DNA of 64,000 nt from Meandrina meandrites (taxonomy: Eukaryota; Cnidaria; Anthozoa; Scleractinia; Meandrinidae): positions 700,001-764,000 of the forward strand of contig OY855912.1 of the NCBI GenBank assembly GCA_963693305.1. Reading direction: 5' to 3'. A program made the translations under genes and the position numbers. Below, one piece after another: positions 9,115-20,400 of the stretch. How positions within the stretch are numbered: the first letter of the stretch is position 1; each line of letters opens with the position of its first letter. The notes beneath the pieces were generated by a model. That model worked only from the letters and a program-made list of their open reading frames with translations, did no database searches and had not been told where the DNA came from.

Positions 9115-11830
9115 ACGCAGTCAATAGTTCCATTTGTTGACCAAGACTGGTCAATAGTTCCATTTGCTAACCAAGACTGGTCAATAGTTCCAATTGCTGA
9201 CCAAGAGTGGTCAATAGTTCCATTTGCTGACCAAGACTGGTCAATAGTTCCATTTGCTGACCAAGACTGGTCAATAGTTCAATTTGATGACCAAGACTGG
9301 TCAATAGTTCCATTTGCTGACCAAGACTGGTCAATAGTTCCATTTGATGACCAAGACTGGTCAATAGTTCCATTTGCTGACCAAGACTGGTCAATAGTTC
9401 CATTTGATGACCAAGACTGGTCAATAGTTCCATTTGCTTGCCAAGACTTGTCAATAGTTCCATTTGCTAACCAAGACTGGTCAACAGTTCCATTTGCTGA
9501 CCAAGACTGGTCAACAGTTCCATTTGATGACCACGACTGGTCAATAGTTCCAATTGCAAGACTGGTTAATAGCTCCATTTGTTGACCAAGACTGGTCAAT
9601 AGTTCCATTTGTGGACCAAGACTGGTCAATAGTTCCATTTGTTGACCAAGACTGGTCAACAGTTCCATTTGCTAACCAAGACTGGTCAATAGTTCCATTT
9701 GATGACCAAGACTGGTCAATAGTTCCATTTGCCAACCAAGATTGGTCCATAGTTCCATTTGCCTACCAAGATTAGTCCATAGTTCCATTTGCTAACCACG
9801 AATGGTCAATAGTTCCATTTTTTAACCAAGAATGGTCAATAGTTCCATTTGCCTACCAAAATTGGTCCATAGTTCCATTTACTAACCAAGATTGGTCCAT
9901 AGTTCCATTTGCCTACCAAGATTGGTCCATAGTTCCATTTGCTAACCAAGATTGGTCAATAGTTCCATTTGTTGACCAAGAATGGTCACTAGTTCCATAT
10001 GCTAACCAAGATTGGTCCATAGTTCCATTTGTTGACCAAGACTGGTCAATAGTTCCATTTGCTTACCAAGATTGGTCCATAGTTCCATTTGCTAACCAAG
10101 ATTGGTCCATAGTTCCATTTGTTGACCAAGAATGGTCACTAGTTCCATATGCTAACCAAGATTGGTCCATAGTTCCATTTGTTGACCAAGACTGGTCAAT
10201 AGTTCCATTTGTTGACCAAGACTGGTCAACAGTTCCATTTGCTAACCAAGACTGGTCAATAGTTCTATTTGATGACCAAGACTGGTCAATAGTTCCATTT
10301 GCCAACCAAGATTGGTCCATAGTTCCATTTGCCTACCAAGATTAGTCCATAGTTCCATTTGCTAACCAAGAATGGTCAATAGTTCCATTTTTTAACCAAG
10401 AATGGTCAATAGTTCCATTTGCCTACCAAAATTGGTCCATAGTTTCATTTACTAACCAAGATTGGTCCATAGTTCCATTTGCCTACCAAGATTGGTCCAT
10501 AGTTCCATTTGCTAACCAAGAATGGTCAATAGTTCCATTTGTTGAGCAAGAATGGTCAATAGTTCCATTTGCTTACCAAGATTGGTCCATAGTTCCATTT
10601 GTTGACCAAGAATGGTCACTAGTCCCATATGCTAACCAAGATTGGTCCATAGTTCCATTTGTTGATCAAGACTGGTCAATAGTTCCATTTGTTGACCAAG
10701 ACTGGCCAACAGTTCCATTTGCTAACCAAGACTGGTCAATAGTTCTATTTGATGACCAAGACTGGTCAATAGTTCCATTTGCCAACCAAGATTGGTCCAT
10801 AGTTCCATTTGCCTACCAAGATTGGTCCACAGTTCCATTTGCTAATCAAGAATGGTCAATAGTTCCATTTTTTAACCAAGAATGGTCAATAGTTCCATTT
10901 TCCTACCAAGATTGGTCCATAGTTCCATTTACTAACCAAGATTGGTCCATAGTTCCATTTGCCTACCAAGATTGGTCCATAGTTCCATTTGCTAACCAAG
11001 AATGGTCAATAGTTCCATTTGTTGACCAAGAATGGTCAATAGTTCCATTTGCTTACCAAGATTGGTCCATAGTTCCATCTGCCTACCAAGATTGGTCCAT
11101 AGTTCCATTTGCTAACCAAGATTGGTCCATAGTTCCATTTGTTGACCAAGAATGGTCAATAGTTCCATATGCTAACCAAGATTGGTCCATAGTTCCATTT
11201 GTTGACCAAGACTGGTCAATAGTTCCATTTGCAAACCAAGACTGGTCAATAGTTCCATTTGTTGACCAAGACTGGTCAACAGTTCCATTTGCTAACCAAG
11301 ACTGGTTAATAGTTCCATTTGTTGACCAAGAGTGGTCAATAGTTCCATTTGATGACCAAGACCGGTCAATAGTTCCATTTGTTGACCAAGACTGGTCAAT
11401 AGTTCCATTGGCTGACCAAGATTGGTCCATAGTTCCACTTGCTAACCAAGATTGGTCCATAGTTCCATTTGTTGACCAAGAATGGTCAATAGTTCCATAT
11501 GCTAACCAAGATTGGTCCATAGTTCCATTTGTTGACCAAGACTGGTCAATAGTTCCATTTGCAAACCAAGACTGGTCAATAGTTCCATTTATTGACCAAG
11601 ACTGGTCAACAGTTCCATTTGCTAGCCAAGACTGGTTAATAGTTCCATTTGTTGACCAAGAGTGGTCGGTAGTTCCATTTGATGACCAAGACCGGTCAAT
11701 AGTTCCATTTGTTGACCAAGACTGGTCAATAGTTCCATTGGCTGACCAAGAGTGGTCAATAGTTCCATTTGATGACCAAGACCGGTCAATAGTTCCATTT
11801 CTGACTAATTCTGGTCAATAGCTCCTTTAC
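9115..11830. repeat. 30-bp minisatellite, about 90 units, higher-order structure
   Basis: Tandem units follow the consensus agttccatttg + ttgaccaagactggtcaat (30 bp). Nearly every unit keeps ACCA, four bases, then TGGT. One unit near 9546-9570 is 5 bp short, which shifts register. Private variants recur at multiples of 30: the rare attagtccat unit at 9751 and 10321 (570 bp apart), tttaaccaag at 9811, 10381 and 10861 (570 then 480), and a block at 11251 repeated at 11581 (330). This is higher-order repetition from unequal exchange. Because 30 is divisible by three, stop-free decapeptide frames occur on both strands. I regard these as by-products rather than genes. The array ends about 190 bp from the 3' end of the next receptor gene. 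Confidence 0.95.
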
Positions 11831-12023
11831 TGACCCACACTGGTCAGTATGCTGACCTTGAACTATCGTTAGCCTTGGGGTCTGCGTACGGTGTACAGTG
11901 CTAGTAGTAGATCGTGACATCTACTTCAAACGTCCATAGTGAAGAAGACCTTGGAAGCTTCTATAGAATTAGTTTCGATTTTTCCTACCGCAAAGCAAAG
12001 AGGTAGTGCCTTCGATTTAATGA

Positions 12024-12947
12024 TCAGTTTAGCCTTGGGAATATACTTCGAATGATACGCACCACAGAACGTCGAATGTGTCTCATTTTCCAACAATAAA
12101 CAATTGGGTTCATCGTTGAATTAAGAAACACCACCGTCAGTGTGAAGATCAAACAATCATTGATAACGCTCCGTGTTTCAGGACCGTAAATGATAATTGC
12201 AGTAATGGCACAAAAATGAGGAGAGTAACAAACTAGACATACGAGATATACATAGAACATGCTGACAGCGGATTTACTTAGACTAGCAGTATTAGCTATT
12301 CCACTATTCTGTGCTACTTGTTGTAATTGGGCATGAATTTGATTTTTATGTCTTCGTACAATTAAATATATCTTCAAATAAACCACAGATATGCCAGCAA
12401 GAAATACCATTCCATTAACAGCATACACAAAGTGAATAATATCTGGGTTAATCCAAAGATATAACAAAGGAGTAAATGCGCTAAATAACCATATAAATAT
12501 CACTGCAACAAGAACACGCTTTTGAGTTACAATTTGTTGGTATCGTAAATGAAACTGAACTGCTGCAAACCTATCTCCAGTTAAAGCCATGATACTTAGA
12601 AACGAAGCTGAGCAGAACACGCCCAAAATGCTAAGGAAGATGGTGTTGGTGACACAATCACTTTTGGTTTGTACTAACGCCATTATCAGCAATGCCATGT
12701 AGAAAGGCTGGCCAAATAAACCAATACCGAGATCAGAAACAGCAAGGCATACGAGCAGCGTTTTTAAAGGCTTTGACAGCGACGAAGTTTTTCTTATAGC
12801 GTGGATAGTTATAATGTTGAGCACGATGGCGGTATATGATAACAAAGCGTTGAAGACACAATTAATGATGTATGTCGTGTCTGAGGTTTCAACTTCGGAA
12901 CTTGAAGGCAAGTGGTGCAGCGATGCATCACAGAATGAATCTTTCAT
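12024..12947 (-). CDS. Class A rhodopsin-like GPCR, intact, intronless
   Basis: A single-exon receptor of 307 residues. TM1 contains SYTAIVLNIITIHAI. TM2 has Asp72 in LAVSDLG. Cys98 stands at the top of TM3, whose end reads GDRF (DRF at 125-127), then HLRYQQIVTQKRV. TM6 has CYSP. TM7 has NPIVY (280-284) followed by the CWKMRHIRRS helix-8 segment typical of this local family. The second extracellular loop is short and lacks the partner Cys. The start MKDSFC aligns with MKDLIC of the copy at 25834-26697, which supports this ATG. It is convergent with the plus-strand receptor across the minisatellite. Known for the family: G-protein coupling at the plasma membrane. Ligand unknown. Confidence 0.9.
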   Translation of the reverse strand: MKDSFCDASLHHLPSSSEVETSDTTYIINCVFNALLSYTAIVLNIITIHAIRKTSSLSKPLKTLLVCLAVSDLGIGLFGQPFYMALLIMALVQTKSDCVTNTIFLSILGVFCSASFLSIMALTGDRFAAVQFHLRYQQIVTQKRVLVAVIFIWLFSAFTPLLYLWINPDIIHFVYAVNGMVFLAGISVVYLKIYLIVRRHKNQIHAQLQQVAQNSGIANTASLSKSAVSMFYVYLVCLVCYSPHFCAITAIIIYGPETRSVINDCLIFTLTVVFLNSTMNPIVYCWKMRHIRRSVVRIIRSIFPRLN

Positions 12948-14393
12948 GATCTATTCTTTTTAAGGAAAAATATTGTTGGTATCCTTCTTCTTTAACTCCA
13001 AGGAATCGACGTTTCTAGGAGACAATAAACAAGAGCTGCTAGCTTAGTTAAAATGTTAAACCGGAATGAACAATTAAGACACCTGCTTAGATTTTTGACA
13101 GGACTAGGACACGTCACAGTCATACAAACTGCTTTCTCTGAAGCTTTTTATTAACTCAACGTTTCTCAAACGATCGGAAATGAATATATTTACGATGTAG
13201 GTTATCTTAATTTAAGGTTTAATACATGAAGATAGTATATGTTTGAGAACTTACCTTCGTAAAAAAGGTCGAGACCAGAAAAAAATATTGGACATGTTTA
13301 TTCGAGCTGTCATTTGAGACTGCAACTTCTAATTAAGATTGTGCTTTATGAATTCTAAGGATGAAACTGACATTTACATGCAGTTAAACGTCAAAAACAA
13401 GTTAGTGAAGTCAAATATCATGGGATTGTAGCTATTACAACAAATCATGCAGGTTAATGAGAACGGTGCTGTGCAATAATGACACCAAATTGATTGTGGG
13501 TCAATATATTTTCGCTTCAGTCGCGCGTTTTCTGTGTCAGTTCTGACGACATGGAGTCTTGGTGCTAGTTTCTGTAATTTTTAGCATGTCGCTTCTTTGT
13601 CAGTAAACAAACGCGAAATAATCTTTCCGTGCGAGTAAGAACCTTTCTGTCTAATTATGTTGAAATTCACACAGAGCATTTCAAACACTTCATACTTCCG
13701 TTATGAGTTTTATGTTCGAGAGCTTACGCCGAAAGTGCCGACCTCCTGCATGAGCTCTAATTGAAAAGCTTTTTAAGGGCTCTCCAAACTAAGAATAATT
13801 CAATTGTTATTTTAGGATGAACACCTGGTTAAATGCAAGTATAGTTAGTTTCTCGCTTAGTAATCACCGATTGTTCATCATTGGTTAATTTTTTTCGCTT
13901 TCATGTGTTACCACGCCCTGTTATGTAATCATCTTTGTAATGTTATGTCATTTTTATACTGTAAACATATTTAAGGAAATTGTAATTTATTATTCACTTG
14001 CACTGCAACTGATGAAGGTCTTTGACAGAAACGTCTGTTTTTATTAAAATTTTTAACCTTTTTTAGATTTTTTACTGTATATATTTTTTTCGCTCGAAGT
14101 TGTCCGTCCTCGTTCTTCTTAAGAGTCTACTGTTAAGTATATATATACTTTAAAGCGTAATTAGAGCATGGTACAGTGAGCAATCGTATCACATCAAGAC
14201 GGTGACATGAAAATATTAAAGGCAAAAGGAAAAAGATGAATTTACTTTCTCCTTATTATACAAATAATTATTGGATATTATATATTTAGAATTAAATCAC
14301 CGAACACATATTTTAATGCTTAAAATTACTACTTTTCTGTCAAGCAGAATTGCTTTCCAGCGATAGTAACTGTACGGTTGGATTCACGTATTT
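12948..14393. other. Upstream flank of the second GPCR; repeat-derived tail near 14009
   Basis: No gene is supported. Around 13950-14060 the sequence resembles the 3' region of a mobile element: CTGATGAAGG...GACAGAAACGTC followed by T/A-rich sequence. It contains the two conserved words of a hammerhead ribozyme core, treated separately as a finding. Confidence 0.4.
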
Positions 14394-14576
14394 TTATGGT
14401 GATCTGATCACGTTTTCCACATCACGTTTGATGTAAAAATGTTCAACATAAATAGCTGTGTAACATAAAGAAAACGTTCGAAGTACCATTGACGATAAAA
14501 GAAAAGTACAGGCCATCAACTTCGGAACCTTATGGCAGGAACTGCAGTGTAACGCACTGCACCAAGCATCTTTCAT
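14394..14576 (-). pseudogene. GPCR N-terminal fragment (relic)
   Basis: A minus-strand frame of 60 codons starts MKDAWC, like the MKDSFC and MKDLIC starts of neighbouring receptors. It later reads VLRTFSLCYTAIYVEHFYI, which parallels the TM1 segment VFNALLSYTAIVLNIITI of the gene at 12024-12947. It stops before TM2, and no continuation is seen at lower coordinates. I read it as a decayed 5' remnant of a duplicated receptor gene. The resemblance is partial, so confidence is moderate. Confidence 0.5.
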
Positions 14577-16287
14577 ATTCGATCAATGTCTTTAGAATTG
14601 ATGATCTGAAAATCTTCGGTGGACCTTTTATAAACCTTTTTATAAAAAAGTCTTAAAAGTCTTAAAAGCACGAATTAATCTATTTTCTTATTTTAAAATT
14701 AATAAAGAATTTCCTCTCCTGAAACTACGCAAAGAGGACACCTTCAATCCGTATAAGCTTTAACCATAGTTCTATATAATGAAAATCGTCGTGAGGCAAA
14801 ATATTTGTTTTGCGATGTATCGTGAGAGGCACAATGTTTTGTCATTAACTACAAAACGATTTTCCAAAATAAATCAAGAGACAATGAAATCAAACTGCTC
14901 TGGCGGTCTTTTTCTGTGCACCAAAAAATAAATTCGGCATCGTCAGTAAGTTAGTATTACGATTAGAATAAAACATTGAAACCCGGATTGAAAGTAATTG
15001 CTATTTAAAATTGCATGTCTCGTGCATTTAATAAAATTTGCCGATGAATGGAAAATCATCAAATACAATCTTGACTTTTTGAACGAGCTACGTCATTGGA
15101 AAAACCGCCAAGAGCAGCTAATATAACAAAACATTCTAAACGAGAGAAAAATGAGAAAACTACGACAAATGCGTAGCATTGAGTTTACAATGTTAATCCA
15201 CAGTTTTTCTTTATTTCTTTTATATTTTTTTTTGCTGTTTTAATAGCTCATCGATTTGAAGTCAAATTGTAAGCGCTGCTAAACTTCTTCTATTCCTTCT
15301 TTAAACCTCTTAAAATTTCACTCAAATTCACGTATACACCACCTTAATAATTTGTAAAAATACTCTTATTAAAGTTACTATGCAACTTCTCAAGAAAGAT
15401 TCCATAGTCGAAATAAATCTTCAACTCCAATGACAGAAATTTCGCTGACAAATCCTGGCAATAACCAAGATAGGACAAAATGACTTGAGCCCGCGATCCA
15501 ATGGAAAAACATTACGTGGTTAGCGGTCAATTTCCAAAAACACGTGACCTCGATGAGTCCTACACTTAAGCCCGAGATATGGTCATGTGATACTGGTCAG
15601 CGGATACCTTGGTTTAACAGCTGTCAATTGGCCATATCAAGGATGTCCGATATCAAAGATGTAAGCAAGGCGGCAACGTGGTCAACCTATTTCTGGAATA
15701 TGGCCGCCATGCTGCGCGACATCGTCGAACGTTAACGTTAATGTTAACGACATATCTACGTAACGTAGGAAGGTGACAATGCTTTGTTCAAATCGAGGCT
15801 CTACTAATGCGCAGTGCATTCTGGTCCGCTCAAAGCGAGGCTCCTCTACAGCACAAAGGATTGTGGTCCGCTGAAATTTTGACTATGAATTGCTGCTCCG
15901 CTCGCTGCGCTCGCTCCCCAGCAGTAACACTTTGACCGAAGATTTTACCTTCGGCTAAACGGACAACAACTGGTAAATAACACATCAGAATCACACAATG
16001 AACTGATCACAGATTCTCTGAAGTTTGCAAATCATCAACTTGCATGGCCTGAATTTGATTTCTGTGGTATGGGTGATGGAAGCCATCACGTATGCAGTTG
16101 TTTCCCAGAATCCCTTGCTACATGCCATGTGCTCGCAGCCATGTTGCTCACGTTGTCGTTGTTGCGTTCTCTTGTGCTTGCTTATCTAGCTAACATTACA
16201 GCATCGTACAGCGAAATTGATAATGCAATAATAAAGTATTGGTGATGTAAAACAAATAAGAGTTCAATATTAGCGATGAATGAAAAA
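14577..16287. other. Intergenic, no gene seen
   Basis: AT-rich from 14577 to about 15480, then a more GC-rich patch from 15540 to 15960 with short inverted words (aacgttaacgttaatgttaacg near 15730, and gctccgctcgctgcgctcgctcc near 15894). The open frame at 15544-15735 has no recognisable domain. No RNA gene was recognised. Confidence 0.35.
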
Positions 16288-16362
16288 CAAAGTTTTTCGG
16301 CTTCGGTGATCGAGGGTTGGTATGGCAACAGTTCGTCATATCCATAAAGGATTTCTCAGAAT
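16288..16362 (-). pseudogene. GPCR N-terminal fragment (relic)
   Basis: Read on the minus strand, this short segment gives YDELLPYQPSITEAEKL, which parallels CDELLQYQPSSSEAESL at the N-terminus of the disrupted receptor copy at 20119-20400. No transmembrane part follows. It lies only about 300 bp from the C-terminal end of another broken copy, so it marks an additional lost duplicate in the same orientation. Confidence 0.55.
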
Positions 16363-16652
16363 CTAAACCTCACTACAAAACATACACACGTAACACGTAC
16401 ACATTACCTTGAACCATGTTTAGCGCCACGAGGTATTAATTTTGTTTTCTTGTGTTTCCTCTCGGGAAATGAAATAATATGCAGTTTTTGAGTTCACTAC
16501 ACTTTGTAATGCGCCACAGTTCCAAAGATAGTTATACTATGCTATTAAATATGTGTTGTTAACAGGAAAATAAATTTTTGGATAAGGAACGCAACAAGCA
16601 TGGATGACAGTTTTATCACAAGCTTCTATGTATTCTATGGTTTTTCTGTTTC

Positions 16653-17262
16653 CTAGTGTTGAGGAAATATATTTCTTAGTGTGTCAATAATAGTGTGTCG
16701 AATGTGTCGCATCTTCCAACAGTAAATAACAGGATTTAAAGAAACACCAGTGTCAAAGTGTAGACTGAAACACCCTTTACAGTGGTACTTAATCCGGATA
16801 TTGAAATAACAACATAGCTACAGATCTGTGGCAAATAACAACCCATAAACACCAGATATACGTAGAATGTACCGATGGCAGATTTTCGGATCCTCGCAAC
16901 ATTTGCCATTTCGTCACTTTGCGCTGCTTGTTGTAGTTGAATAGATTCAATTTGATTTTTGTGACGTAGCACAGCCAAGTAAATCTTGTAATTGAGCAGT
17001 GTCGTGGTTACGAGACAAATAACCTCAACAATGGCAAAAAGTACGTAAGTAATGATCGTTGGCGTCCACAACATAATCAGTGAAAGAAATGTACTGAACA
17101 CCCACTTTGTAATCACCACAGCAACAACACGCTTGTGAGTCACAAGTTCCTGATATCGAAGATGAAGATGAACAGCCAAGAACCTGTCTACACTGATAGC
17201 CATAACACTGAAGAACGAAGCAAAAGAAAACAAAGTTAAGATGTTGGTAAAAGCAGTATATA
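16653..17262 (-). pseudogene. C-terminal part of a GPCR gene disrupted by a LINE
   Basis: The minus-strand frame covers late TM3 (SVDRFLAVHLHLRYQELVTH) through TM6, including CYLPQICSY, and ends with NPVIYCWKMRHIRH and a stop at 16653-16655. Compared with paralogs, 10 bases are missing at the NSSLNP segment (next to 16736). That breaks the frame between TM6/7 and the NPVIY motif. Upstream, homology stops at about 17262, where the A/T-rich tail of a LINE begins. The rest of the gene resumes at about 20119. With both a frameshift and an insertion, this copy cannot encode a receptor. Confidence 0.85.
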
Positions 17263-19875
17263 TATATATATTTTTTATTTATTTATTTATTCCATTTCAA
17301 AGTAAACGAGATACATAGGTAAAGGTAAACAAATAGAAGAGGAGAAATGGAAAAGGGCAAAAATATAGCAAGCTAATTGGTTGCCCTTGTTTATATGACA
17401 ATAATATAATAATTAGGATAAAAAAAGTTAACTTAACATAGGAGAGGAAAAGATATACATTAATTAATACTGAGCAAAATATTGCTGGAAGAGTGCTTTT
17501 TTAAAACGTTTCCTAGTTGGCAAGTTACGTATAGTTAAAGGAAGGTCATTCCAATAGTAACATCCAATTACAGTGGGGCAAAATTTCCTTATATTTATTC
17601 TGGAGAAACCGGGATTTAAGTGTTGCAAGGATGTACTTCGAGTAGCGTAGTTATGTTGCTCAGATACCAGAGATAATGTGTAATTAGACGGTTTTTCATC
17701 AATTAAGTGGTCATATAATAGCTGGCAGGTATATAATTTAACAATGTCAGGAAACTTAAGAAGACCAAGGTTTACATAATGGGGAGTAATATGATCACGA
17801 AGTGGCACATTGTTGATTATTCTAATAGCTTTGTTTTGTAGTCTCACCAATTGTGACAATGGAGCCTCGTAATTATTACCCCACAGTACGCAACCATAAG
17901 TTAGATAGGGATATATAAGTGCATAATAAATACTTGTTAGGGATTGGGATGTCACATGGGGTTTTAGTTTTGCGATAACATTTACACTTTTGCTAACTTT
18001 ATTACATATATAATCGATATGGTCATGCCAAGACAGTGAGCAATCAATAATGAGTCCTAAATATTTAACATTGGAAGACTGTTCTAGGTACCGGTCTGCT
18101 AGTTTAAGAGGGAGATGTAAATTATAATTTCTTTTTTGTCGTGGTTGAAAAACCAGATATTTTGTCTTACTTAAATTCAAGGTTAATCTGTTTGAGCATA
18201 ACCATTCATAGATAGCAGACAATTCAGAGTTTATTCTCTGTAAAAGTACGTCTAAATTTTTACCAGCCGCAGTTAAAGAAGTGTCATCAGCAAATAGTCT
18301 TACGGAGAAGTAGTTGGTTGATTTAACAATATCATTAATATAAATAAGAAAAAGAAAAGGACCTAAGATTGACCCTTGCGGTACACCTGAGCTTATTAAA
18401 AGAGCACTAGACTCGATACCATTAACAAATACCTTTTGCTTCCTTTTGCTCAAGTAGGACTTAAACCACTGATTTTCATTGCTTCGAATACCGTAAGAGT
18501 CAAGTTTTGATAACAGAATAGAGTGATTGACCGTGTCAAATGCTTTACTTAGGTCAAGAAAAATAGAAACCGCATAATTTTCGTCATCAAGGGCTCTTGT
18601 TATCTCATCCATTAATTCTACCAAGCAATCAGTTGTGGTGCTGCCAGATCTAAAGCCATATTGATTAAATACCAAGATGTCCTCAGTCATAAAATAAAAT
18701 TTTAGTTGATTAAGAATGCACTTCTCAAAAATTTTACTTAACGCAGAAAGGACTGATATGGGCCGGTAGTTGTTACATGAGGAACGAGAGCCTTGTTTGA
18801 AGATCGGGATAACCTTGGCAATTTTTAAACTATCTGGAAATATACCTTGTTCTAGTGATAAATTTATAATGTATGTCAGTGGTCTAAATATTTCCAACGC
18901 TGCAGAGAACAATAAAAAGGGATGAATCTTATCAAAACCAAATGATTTTTTACAATCAATGCTATCTAATAGTAAAAAGACCTCCATTTCACTTACTTTA
19001 GTGAAGTGGAACGTGCATTTTTTCCTAGTCACATAAGACGAAGCAAGGCGATCTGTTTTAGGCAGATCAGATGCAAGTTCAGATGGAACATTGCAGAAGT
19101 ACTTGTTGATAGCATTAGATATTGAAGCTGGCTGTTGGAGTTTTTTACCTTTAACTTGCAGATTCTCAATAACAGAGGACGGTCGCTTTTTATTTTTATT
19201 TAGACTATTGTTGAGTCTTTAAGTACGCTATCATAGTATAAAGTACGGAACATTTTATTGATTGAAACGATTTTGTTTCGGTAGATTTTGTATCGATTAT
19301 AATAATAGCTGTTACGAGTTGTCAACCATTTTTTATAAAGCTGATTTCGAACTTTGATCGATTTTTTAAGCCTTTAGTTACCCAGGGCTTGTTAGACTTA
19401 CTTTTGATCTTAATTAGTTTAATTGGTGCATGTTTATTGCTAATCCTGTTGAATATGTGCAGAAATCTTGTTAAGCCTTCATTTGCATCGCTGCTGTTAT
19501 AAATAGATTTCCAACTTTCATTCCTTAATTCATCACGGAAAGCAGCCTTGTCAAACCCTTTAAAGTCTTTAATTTCGATAGTATCAGGAAATGGGTTGAG
19601 TGTTGGATCGTATGAAAGGGAAAAAACAGGTAAATGATCAGCTATCTCTACTGCAATACTACCACTTGTACTTGAAGATGCAAAATTGTAATGAATATGA
19701 TCTATACAACTTATTGAGGTCTCAGTTATACGTGTTGCTTCAAATATCAGCGGATTAAAACCTTCAGAATGAATTAGATTAAGGTATTCCTTTGCTATTG
19801 CGCTTTTAACAAGTGTATTGATATTAATATCACCTAGGAGTATATGTAGCACAGCTGGGATTGTTCTGTTGAGAC
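17262..19875 (-). mobile_element. Degenerate 5'-truncated LINE (CR1/L2/Jockey-like)
   Basis: A minus-strand element whose 3' end is the tatata/atttatttatttatt tail at 17262-17295. Reverse transcriptase is encoded at 17464-19032, and the frame is open upstream to about 19217. Motifs include LDLSKAFDTVNH, SSGVPQGSILGP and FADDTSL, followed by the usual YLGLIIDCSLSWHDH and C-terminal domains. Upstream, 19322-19852 encodes the C-terminal half of an endonuclease (GDININ, SCIDHIHYNF, ADHLPVFSL). Two breaks lie between these parts, a shift near 19322 and a stop near 19219, and the endonuclease start is missing. The element is therefore inactive. It sits inside a receptor pseudogene of the same orientation. 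Confidence 0.9.
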
Positions 19876-19889
19876 CACTTCACCATTAA

Positions 19890-20112
19890 TAATAATAATA
19901 ACATTTATAGTGCGCAAATTTCATAAAATGTTCAAATGCGCATTACAAGATTAAAACGGAATAAAAACGCTAAAAGTTAAAATTACAATTAAAAGTAAAC
20001 TTACAATGAATTTAAAAAGCTAAAAGTACAATTAAAGGTAAACTTACAATGATTTTAAAGAGCTAAAATTACAAATATTAAAAGAAGAATATAATTTAAA
20101 AACAACTATGAT
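19890..20112. repeat. Second repeat fragment in the disrupted GPCR
   Basis: It starts with an (AAT)n run followed by acatttatagtgcgcaaat. It continues with three imperfect copies of a word near taaaagtacaattaaaggtaaa, each about 45 bp (19970-20090). It separates the LINE from the resumption of receptor homology. I infer either a 3' fragment of another retroelement or filler expanded at the insertion site. Confidence 0.5.
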
Positions 20113-20118
20113 AAAAAT

Positions 20119-20400
20119 GCGCTGGCAAAAGGTTGAACCAGTAAACCAACGCCAAGATCAGAAACAGCAAGACTCAGGAGCAATGTTTTTAACGACTCTG
20201 TCAAAGATGTCGTTTTCCTCATCCCATGGATCGTTAAACTGTTCAACATGATGGCGGTGTAGGTCAAAAAGGCATTGAAGATACAAGCAGCAATGTACCA
20301 CGGAAAGAGACTTTCAGCTTCGGAACTCGAGGGCTGGTATTGCAGCAGTTCATCGCACAGTGAATTAGTCTTGGTTTTCGGTGAATTTTTAAATAATCCA
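20119..20400 (-). pseudogene. N-terminal part of the GPCR gene disrupted by a LINE
   Basis: On the minus strand this encodes the N-terminus (CDELLQYQPSSSEAESLF), TM1 and TM2, including the SDLGVGLLVQPF segment shared with paralogs. Homology ends at about 20119 and continues at 17262 on the far side of the insertions. About 50 bp present in the intact copy at 23176-24102 (the first extracellular loop and start of TM3) are absent from both halves. The original gene therefore lost sequence at the insertion point. Confidence 0.8.

Noticed and set aside
9094..9585. Plus-strand 163-codon open frame of repeated decapeptides
   Set aside because: It lies inside the 30-bp minisatellite. Unit length divisible by three leaves frames open on both strands, and a 5-bp deletion in the array breaks this one. 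There is no signal peptide, domain or splice context.
11408..11821. Second plus-strand decapeptide-repeat frame
   Set aside because: Same cause as above; equally long frames exist on the opposite strand over the same bases.
15730..15960. Possible small element or CpG-type promoter
   Set aside because: Short inverted words and higher GC are present, but no terminal repeats, target duplications or downstream gene support a specific call.
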